DNA from: Prorocentrum cordatum
Taxonomy: Eukaryota > Sar > Dinophyceae > Prorocentrales > Prorocentraceae
Direction: 5' to 3'
Assembly: GCA_963575745.1 (NCBI GenBank)
Contig: CAUYUJ010016883.1
Location: forward strand, 63,501-127,500
Length of the DNA: 64,000 nt
Shown in pieces: positions 57,581 to 64,000 of the stretch. The stretch's first letter is position 1, and each line of letters begins with the position of its first letter. Below the pieces are notes generated by a model. That model was not told where the DNA came from and searched no databases. It worked only from the letters and a program-made list of their open reading frames with translations. A program made the translations under genes and the position numbers.

Positions 57581-58140
57581 ATTCAGGAACGGCGGGCGCT
57601 TGGCCCCCGTCGTTCAAAACGGCGCTCTTTCCCCGCGAGGGCCACATTTCTGGATCCGATTTCTTCCTCGTCTTTGCCACCCACTTCCTTTCCGTTGGGG
57701 CCATTTTCGGGATGAAGACTTTCGGAAACAATCCAGTCGTCGGATAGAACAAAGTTTAACGAAACGGGAAGAGGTGAGCTGGGGTATGACGTAAGATATG
57801 GCGCGAACGCACCTAACCTGCCCTCACCCTCGCTCCCTTTCACCCACCCGCGTTCCTTCGCTCCCTTTTCTTTCCGCTTTGAAGCCATACAGTATGAGTG
57901 CTAGTCTCTTCAGTCCCCGAGGACGTGCTGAAAGTGACGCGCCCCCTCCGTGCGTGATTTATAATACACAGGATAGGTACGAGCTGTTTTTTTCTTTTGT
58001 GCTTTTCCACAATGAATGTTCTCGGTCCCTCCAACATGGCGCTCCCGCCGCTTTGCGTCCGTCGTTCGCAATGGCGCTCTCGTCCCAGCGCGGGCCACCG
58101 TTCTGGATCCGAGTCCTTCCTCATCGTTAACTCCCCGCTC
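57580..58140. repeat. Diverged duplication upstream of HSP90
   Basis: Segments 57590-57690 and 58045-58140 share the order gtcgttc-aa, ggcgctct, gcg-gggccac and ttctggatccga followed by ttcctc. About 460 bp apart in the 5' flank. Confidence 0.7.
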
Positions 58141-58436
58141 CTTTTCCTTCCTCCGCCTCCCCCTGGTCTTACTGTTCCTCCCGCTCCTTCCACTCCTGCT
58201 CTGCTGCTGCGCATCCGCATCAGCCTCTAGCTCCTGCTCATCCTCCAGCTCATCCGCCACCTCCTTCACTGTTCCACTGTTCTCACTATTCTCATTCCCC
58301 CGTTTCTGTACCTCCTCCCAATAGAACCAACCCCTCGGCTGTACCTGGCTCCTGTCGACTGTATACGGTGCGCAGTGCTTGAGCAGTCGGTGTGGCATCG
58401 AGGATGTGTGCTGCATGCTCGGATGCTTTTGAATCC

Positions 58437-58453
58437 AGCCATTTTGGCTCAAG
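58437..58453 (+). other. Relict dinoflagellate spliced-leader sequence
   Basis: AGCCATTTTGGCTCAAG matches the last 17 nt of the conserved 22-nt dinoflagellate spliced leader (DCCGTAGCCATTTTGGCTCAAG). It lies 85 nt before the HSP90 ATG in the same orientation, as expected when a trans-spliced mRNA was reverse-transcribed and reintegrated. The AG at its start (58437-58438) could serve again as a trans-splice acceptor. Confidence 0.85.
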
Positions 58454-58467
58454 GTATTCTTGCATTA

Positions 58468-58483
58468 CGTCTTTGTTCCTCAG
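58468..58483 (+). promoter_or_regulatory. Candidate trans-splice acceptor of HSP90
   Basis: A pyrimidine-rich run, cgtctttgttcctcag, ends in CAG 38 nt before the ATG. SL addition here would give a short 5' UTR and exclude the upstream in-frame ATG at 58375. The AG in the relict leader is an alternative site. Confidence 0.5.
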
Positions 58484-58521
58484 CGCGGGTAGTCGCGAGT
58501 TCGCCCGCCCTCCTTGAGGTC

Positions 58522-61500
58522 ATGGCAGAGACCTTCGCCTTCAATGCTGACATCCAGCAGCTTATGAGCCTGATCATCAATACTTTCTATTCAAACAAAG
58601 AGATCTTCTTGCGCGAGCTTATCTCCAACGCATCCGATGCCCTGGACAAGATCCGGTACGAATCCATCACGGACCCAGACAAGATCGAGGCTCAGCCGAA
58701 TTTCTACATCAAGATCGTCCCTGACAAGACCAATTCCACCATCACTATCGAGGACTCTGGTATCGGCATGACTAAAAACGAGCTGATCAACAATCTCGGG
58801 ACTATCGCCAAGTCTGGGACCAAGGCCTTCATGGAGGCCATGGCGGCTGGAGGCGACATCTCCATGATCGGGCAGTTCGGAGTCGGCTTCTACTCCGCCT
58901 ACTTGGTCTCGGACAAGGTGCGCGTGATCAGCAAGAACAACGACGACGAGCAGTATATTTGGGAGTCTGGAGCGGGAGGCTCTTTCACGGTCCAGAAGGA
59001 CACAGAGATGGTACACGGGGAGATCAAGCGCGGCACCAAAATTATTTGCTACTTGAAGGAGGACCAGTCGGAGTTCCTGGAGGAGCGCCGCTTGAAGGAC
59101 CTGGTCAAGAAGCACTCGGAGTTCATTGGTTTCCCGATCGAGTTGTACGTCGAGAAGTCCAAGGAGAAAGAGGTGACTGACTCCGAGGACGAGGAGGAGG
59201 AGAATAAGGACGAGGAGAAAGAAGGCGACGAGCCGAAGATCGAGGAGGTCGATGAGGAGAAAGAAAAGGAGGAGAAGAAAAAGAAGACGAAAAAGGTCAA
59301 GGAGGTATCCCACGAATGGGAGCAGCTTAATAAGAACAAGCCGCTGTGGATGCGCAAGTCCGAGGACGTGACTAACGAGGAGTACGCCTCGTTCTATAAA
59401 TCACTGTCTAACGACTGGGAGGACCACCTGGCCGTGAAGCACTTCAGCGTGGAGGGCCAATTGGAGTTCCGTGCGCTGCTCTTTGTGCCGCGCCGGGCAC
59501 CTTTCGACCTGTTCGAATCGAAGAAGAAGCGCAACAACATCAAGCTGTACGTGCGACGCGTCTTTATCATGGACGACTGCGACGAGCTGATGCCAGAGTG
59601 GCTCAACTTTGTGAAGGGTGTGGTCGACTCCGAGGACCTGCCTCTGAACATCTCCCGTGAGACGCTGCAGCAGAACAAGATCTTGCGTGTGATCAAGAAG
59701 AATCTCGTTAAGAAGTGCCTCGAAATGTTTGCGGAGATCGCCGAGAAAAAGGACGACTATCGAAGACGCCTACGGCGAATCACCGCCGCCCCCTGCCTTT
59801 TTGGAAGCGCCTATGTGGCCGAACGTTGAGGCCAGACCTGCCAAGCTATCGGACCATGTGTTCCCCGAATCGGTTTGGAAAGCCTTCGGGGAACACGTGG
59901 GCATCTTGAAGGTCATCTTGGCCGTCTGGAGGCCATTTTGACCCTTTCGGGCCTTCTTGGAGGACGTCTTGGAGGGCTCTTGGGCCGTCTTGGAGGCCAT
60001 CTTGAGTGCCGAGAAAAAGGACAACTATCTCATGGGCTGCGGCCCGTTCCGCCACCGTGCCCAGGGAGCTTCGGGGCCCTCCCCAGGGGGCCTCCAAGGG
60101 TCTCCCAGGGGCGGCCTCTGGGGGGCCTCTGGTGGCCTCGAGGTCGAGAGGACGAGGAGAAGGAGGAGGAGGAGGAGGAAGAAGCGGTGGATGAGGAGGA
60201 GCAGGAAGATACCTGGAGGGAGGCTCTCGTCAGCGCTGCATTGACACACTCGGCTGCATTGGGAGCTGTTGCCTGAGGTTGTCCTTGGGGAGGCGCGACT
60301 GGAGGCTTGAGAGGTTGTCCGAGGAAACTCGTCGTTTTGGGTTGGACAGGTCCTGAGCACTTGGCCCACCTCATCCTCCGAGGACAATAAATTTGGCGTA
60401 AGGGACATTGTGGTCGCAAGGCGTCCCAGTGGGGGTCGGGAGGACACGATGTCACGATATCTCGATATCACGATATCGGGGGATATCGTGTCATGGGACA
60501 CGACATCTTTAGTAAGCGCCAGTTACGGACAAGGCAACACAACAATATAATGCAATGGAGAGCCACGCAGCAGTAATATAATGGAAAGCGAAGCATTGCA
60601 AGTCATAATGCAACGCGACCTGATACAAACACACTGCATTGCAATGTCAACACAACGCAAGCGTAATGCACCACACAATGCACATGACCTGCGCATGCAC
60701 GCCAACAGAACTGCAAACGCAAATCGGAAGTATAATGCACTGCAGTGTAACGCAACGGAAATGCTTGCAACACCGACGCAGAACTGACGCCAACTCAAAA
60801 GCTGTACATCATACAGCACTTCAAAACTCTGCGCATGCAACGCAACACCATAATGGCACTGCAATGGCAAGTCGACATCATGCAGCAGCCATGCAACGGT
60901 ATGCGCAATGCAACAGCATTGCAGTGCAATACAGCTTCAATGTAGAAAGGGTTCACAGGCAGCCCACGTCAAGGAGTGCACTGCAATGACGTGCAATGAC
61001 ATGCAGCGCACTGCACACTTAGTGCACTGCAAGCACAATGCGCAGCACGGTCGTAACAGGATGCAAGCGCAGTGTGAAACTCATCACAAGCGCAAGCAGA
61101 AGCAATGCGCAAGCAATGCAATGCAATGGACGACAGTGTAATGCAATGCAATGCGATGGACATCAATGCAACACGTGACAAGCAAACCAACGGCAAACAC
61201 CATTACAGCATGACAGTGTGCGACGACTCGATTTCGCACACTGTGACAGATAATGCGTGCAAACGCACTGCAGAAACAATACGACATGCAATTGTAACGC
61301 AACACAACGCGTAACAACACCAACATCATTGAACAGGGAGGAGAGTAATGCGAACTTGACACTACGCCTTGCAATGCCCGTTGCTTTGTCATTCTTTCTG
61401 CCAGCCCATGCAACGTGCCATGTAACCTATGCTATGATCTGCTCTGCAGCGCCAGGCAAAGTTACCTGAAGGGCTTCGCTCCCCAGCGTCGCCCCCCTTT

Positions 61501-63181
61501 CGACCGACTGCGTGGCCGGATCTGCTGGGTTGGTTGGCTGATTGGTTGGGAGGTTGGTGAGAGCGCTTTTCACGTCCGCTTGGGCAGGGGGGTATCGTAC
61601 CTCCTCCTCCTCCTCCTCCTCCTATGCAAGTGGGGGGGGGAATGGGGGAGCGCGACCGCCCCCAGCGCGGGGGGGGGGGGGCTCTTGGGAGGCACGGCGG
61701 AGGTGAAGGCAGCGGGGATCACTTTGAGACCTCGCGGCTCCGTCGGGTGCTCCTCAATGCGCAGCTGTCGCCCCTCTTCGCCGGCTCTTTGGAGGCGCGG
61801 CGGCGGTGAGGGCAGCGGGGATCACCTCGAGACCTCGCGGCTCCTGCGGGAGCTGCGAAGTGGCGACGCATCGCCGTTTTCGCGGGCTCCCAGGGTGCGC
61901 GGCGGGGGCAAGGGCAGCGGGGGCCCTCTGAAGGGTTTGCGGCTCCGTCGGGGGCTGCCCTTTTTTGTGGGCTCCTGGGGGTCGCTGTGGGACCTCGCGG
62001 CTCCGTCGGGGGCTGCGAGCTGCGCAAGTGTCGCAACTTTCGCGGGCTCCTGGGAGGCTTGGTGGAAATGAGGGCACAACGGATCATGTGAGCCCTCGAC
62101 GCGCGTTGCCAGACACTGTTTGGCGAAGCATGCCAGACTGCTGCACACCTCGCAGCATGTTTTTTTGTATAAGCCGTTCATCCTAATAGTCGCCTCGCTT
62201 GGAGAAGGGGCTGGGCACGTTTCGGGTACTTTCTCACAACTGTTTTAGTCTGTGGGCGCTCCAGGACGTGCGAAAGGCACGGTGGCGGACAAGAAGTTCT
62301 ACGAGCAGTTTGGGAAGTGCCTCAAGCTGGGCGTGCACGAAGACTCTACCAATCGCACCAAGGTCGCAGAGCTTATGCGCTACCACACCTCGAAGTCCGG
62401 AGATGAGACGATCAGCCTGAAGGAGTATATTGACCGTATGAAGGAGGGGCAGAATGACATCTACTATATCACGGGTGAGAGCATCGCAGCGGTGTCGTCA
62501 TCGCCGTTCTTGGAAACCTTGCGCAAGAAGGGCCTTGAAGTCCTCTACATGACCGATCCCATCGATGAATACACTGTGCAGCAGCTGAAGGAGTTTGACG
62601 GCAAGAAGCTCAAGTCGACGACCAAAGAGGGTCTGGACCTGGAAGACGAGGACGAGAAGAAGAAGCTCGAGGAGATGAAGGCGGAGTTCGAGCCGCTGAC
62701 AAAGCTGATGAAGGAGGTGCTTGGCGACAAGGTGGAGAAAGTAGTAATCAGTTCGCGCATGGCGGACTCGCCCTGCGTGCTGACAACCTCGGAATACGGA
62801 TGGTCCGCCAACATGGAGCGCATCATGAAGGCGCAGGCGCTCAGGGATAATTCCATGACATCCTACATGGTGTCCAAGAAGACAATGGAGGTGAACCCCA
62901 CGCATTCCATCATGTCTGAGCTCAAGAAGAAGGCGTCCGCCGATAAGTCTGACAAGACCGTCAAAGATTTGATCTGGCTTCTGTTCGACACATCCCTGCT
63001 CACCTCTGGCTTCAACCTGGACGAGCCCACACAGTTTGCAGGGCGCATCCACCGCATGATCAAGCTTGGCCTCAGCATCGACGATGACGACGAAGGCCTT
63101 GGGGATGACGAGGACCTGCCTCCCCTCGAGGAGGTCGAAGGCGCTGCAGACGAGGCATCGAAGATGGAGGAGGTCGACTAA
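58522..63181 (+). CDS. HSP90: Cytosolic heat-shock protein 90 (two coding segments, 58522-59760 and 62291-63181)
   Basis: ATP-dependent chaperone of the cytosol. Segment 1 (413 residues) begins [18 protein letters not shown] and holds the GHKL ATPase motifs: [32 protein letters not shown] and [14 protein letters not shown] long Glu/Lys-rich linker (about residues 215-265) and most of the middle domain follow, including [19 protein letters not shown]. Segment 2 (296 residues) starts [19 protein letters not shown] and contains [16 protein letters not shown], the C-terminal dimerisation region and the TPR-binding end MEEVD. About 709 residues in total, normal for the family, with no missing key residue. 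An in-frame ATG at 58375 is rejected because the conserved N-terminus and the acceptor favour 58522. Homology places the junction at DDY|KKF, but neither side shows GT-AG. The two halves carry no other lesion. Confidence 0.93.
59740..60029. repeat. Hairpin element flanked by 22-bp direct repeats
   Basis: 59740-59761 (exon end) and 60008-60029 (inside the intervening sequence) are identical at 21 of 22 bases (core gccgagaaaaaggac, then actatc). The 246 bp between them carries a 15-bp inverted repeat, catgtgttccccgaa / ttcggggaacacgtg (59855-59899), and cttgggccgtcttggagg units, matching the dispersed hairpin family. This is the expected picture of an insertion with a long target duplication. 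Confidence 0.7.
60530..61440. repeat. ATGCAATGCA-rich degenerate repeat
   Basis: gcaatgcaa, aatgcac and acaatgca words recur about every 8-12 bp over 900 bp, with A/C/G/T usage unlike the surrounding GC-rich DNA. No coding potential. Confidence 0.75.
61685..62075. repeat. About 110-bp tandem repeat, 4 diverged copies
   Basis: Recurring order gcggcg(gtgag)ggcagcggg, gacctcgcggctcc, gggagctgcg/gggctgc and cgcgggctcc. Minus-strand peptides are repeat artefacts. Confidence 0.75.
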
Positions 63182-63470
63182 ATGCAATCATACCCCGAGA
63201 TAAGACCTTCTACGTGGCACCCCTCGCTATTGCTGAGCTCAGCCGGTGACGGAGTCGTCAGCCGCGGGACCGCCTTTCTGCTCCGTCGTTTTACTCGCAG
63301 CCGTAGCGCCAGGTCAGGGTAGCAGGCCCATTCACCAGCATAGACGCGCTCTGGCGCGCAGGCATCATGGGATGCTCAAAAGAAGTTGCCCCCTCACCAC
63401 GATTACTTATATTCGTCCTCCTGTCCCTCCCTGTCCTCGTCCCGCTGCCCCTCCCCCTCGAGGAGGACGG
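63182..63470 (+). other. HSP90 3' flank
   Basis: Unique sequence after the TAA. No AATAAA signal seen (dinoflagellates generally lack one). No gene. Confidence 0.5.
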
Positions 63471-64000
63471 ATGGAGGAACGTAAGAGGGGAGGGGCCAGG
63501 AGAAGGAGGAGGAGCAGGAGGAGGAGGGAGGAGGAGGAGCAGGAGGAGGAGAAGGAGGAGGAGCGGGATGAGGAACATAAGGAGGATCTCCCCCTTCCAC
63601 AGGATGGGCAGGAGGAGGAGGAGGAGGATCAGCAGCAGCAGCAACACAAGCAGGAGGAGGAGGATGATGATGAGGAGGAGGATGAGGAGGAGGATGAGGG
63701 GGAGGAGGGGGAGGAGGAGAAGGAGGAGGAAAAGGAGGGGAAGGAGGAGGAGGAGCAGGAGGAGGATGAGAAGCATAAGGAGGACCTTCCCCTTCCCACA
63801 GGATGTGCAGGAGGAGCAGCAGCAGGAGGAGGAGGAGGAGGAGGATCAGGAGCAAGAGCAGGAGCAGGAGGAAGAGGAACATAAGGAGGGTCATCCCCTT
63901 CTCACAGGATGAGCAGGAGCAGGAGGAGGAGCAGCAGCAGCAGCAGGAGGAGGAAGAGGAGGAAGAGGAGGAGGAGGAAGAGGAGAAGGGGAGGAGGAGG
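63471..64000. repeat. GGA/GAG-rich tract with CAG interruptions
   Basis: aggaggagg, gaggagcagg and cagcagcag units interspersed with repeated ccttcccacaggatg/cttctcacaggatg words (63590, 63795, 63900). It continues to the window edge. ORFs here are artefacts. Confidence 0.92.

Larger units (their letters stand above)
59761..62290 (+). other. Intervening sequence in HSP90 (atypical intron or insertion)
   Basis: About 2,530 bp between the conserved residues DDY (59760) and KKF (62291). It contains stops in the upstream frame (first at 59827). Contents: a 246-bp hairpin-bearing segment (59762-60007), a purine tract (60148-60215), an unusual ATGCAATGCA-rich stretch (60530-61440) and a roughly 110-bp tandem repeat (61685-62075). 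Potential ordinary acceptors (AG at 62247-62248 after ttctcacaactgttttag; AG at 62263-62264) exist but would add 9-14 non-conserved residues. Homology-exact junctions have non-canonical ends. Confidence 0.8.

Noticed and set aside
58375-58521. Upstream in-frame ATG giving a 49-residue HSP90 N-terminal extension
   Set aside because: The extension has no conservation with HSP90, crosses the spliced-leader relict and lies upstream of the likely trans-splice acceptors.
58591-59313. Minus-strand ORF opposite HSP90
   Set aside because: Antisense shadow of the HSP90 coding strand with Leu/Val-rich composition. The same holds for 62498-63187.
59761-59829. Native C-terminal continuation of HSP90 segment 1 ([11 protein letters not shown]...)
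   Set aside because: It diverges abruptly from the family after DDY and stops within 23 codons, while the true continuation is found at 62291.
63246-64000. Glu/Arg-rich ORFs downstream of HSP90
   Set aside because: Translations of a GGA/GAG tract; all frames open on both strands.

Overview
The window looks like nuclear DNA of a dinoflagellate. The evidence is a cytosolic HSP90 gene of alveolate type ending in MEEVD (58522-63181). Upstream of its start codon lies a 17-nt copy of the 3' part of the dinoflagellate spliced leader (AGCCATTTTGGCTCAAG, 58437-58453). The window also holds Ty1/copia retrotransposons, very long simple-sequence tracts, GC-rich repeats and inverted-repeat elements. Conventional genes are very sparse: HSP90 is the only confident host gene. 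The remaining coding sequence is retroelement or unrecognised, mostly broken, repeat-like protein families.

Layout. 1-6236: copia element A on the minus strand, running off the left edge. Its pol frame shows no stop in the parts read, and gag is in a different frame. 6987-8914: a broken transposase-like gene. 9042-9345: a short tandem duplication and degenerate telomere-like sequence. 9810-18516: fragments of one or more large unrecognised minus-strand genes, cut by frameshifts, stops, foldback elements and simple repeats. 19019-21500: tandem units each carrying a strong palindromic hairpin. 21577-31547: a complete but decayed copia element B with 170-bp LTRs, PBS, PPT, tandem repeats in both untranslated ends, and a 188-bp MITE inserted in the reverse transcriptase. 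31556-33030: more hairpin-family repeats. 33240-35650: a 12-bp satellite in two higher-order units. 35690-38030: CT-rich and GAT-rich microsatellites. 38210-46560: the GGCCCAAGA repeat family in both orientations, including two 1.25-kb arms of an inverted repeat (39991-41237 and 43985-45234) around a decayed coding fragment, and a TATG microsatellite. 46560-51900: largely unique sequence with CCT and ATG/GT tracts. 51901-53478: a low-confidence hypothetical ORF. 53450-55578: short tandem arrays and a roughly 1-kb purine-rich tract. 57580-63181: the HSP90 locus. 63470-64000: purine-rich repeats.

The most interesting locus is HSP90. The relict spliced leader marks it as a gene that passed through a processed mRNA, yet its coding region is now split by about 2.5 kb of sequence without GT-AG ends. 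This insert begins with a 246-bp segment that carries a hairpin of the dispersed repeat family and is bracketed by a 22-bp near-perfect direct repeat of the exon end. That suggests intron gain after retroposition, and that the hairpin family is mobile. The second main theme is copia elements that carry a methyltransferase-like domain between protease and integrase.

All calls are by eye. Protein identities rest on motifs and were not checked against databases.
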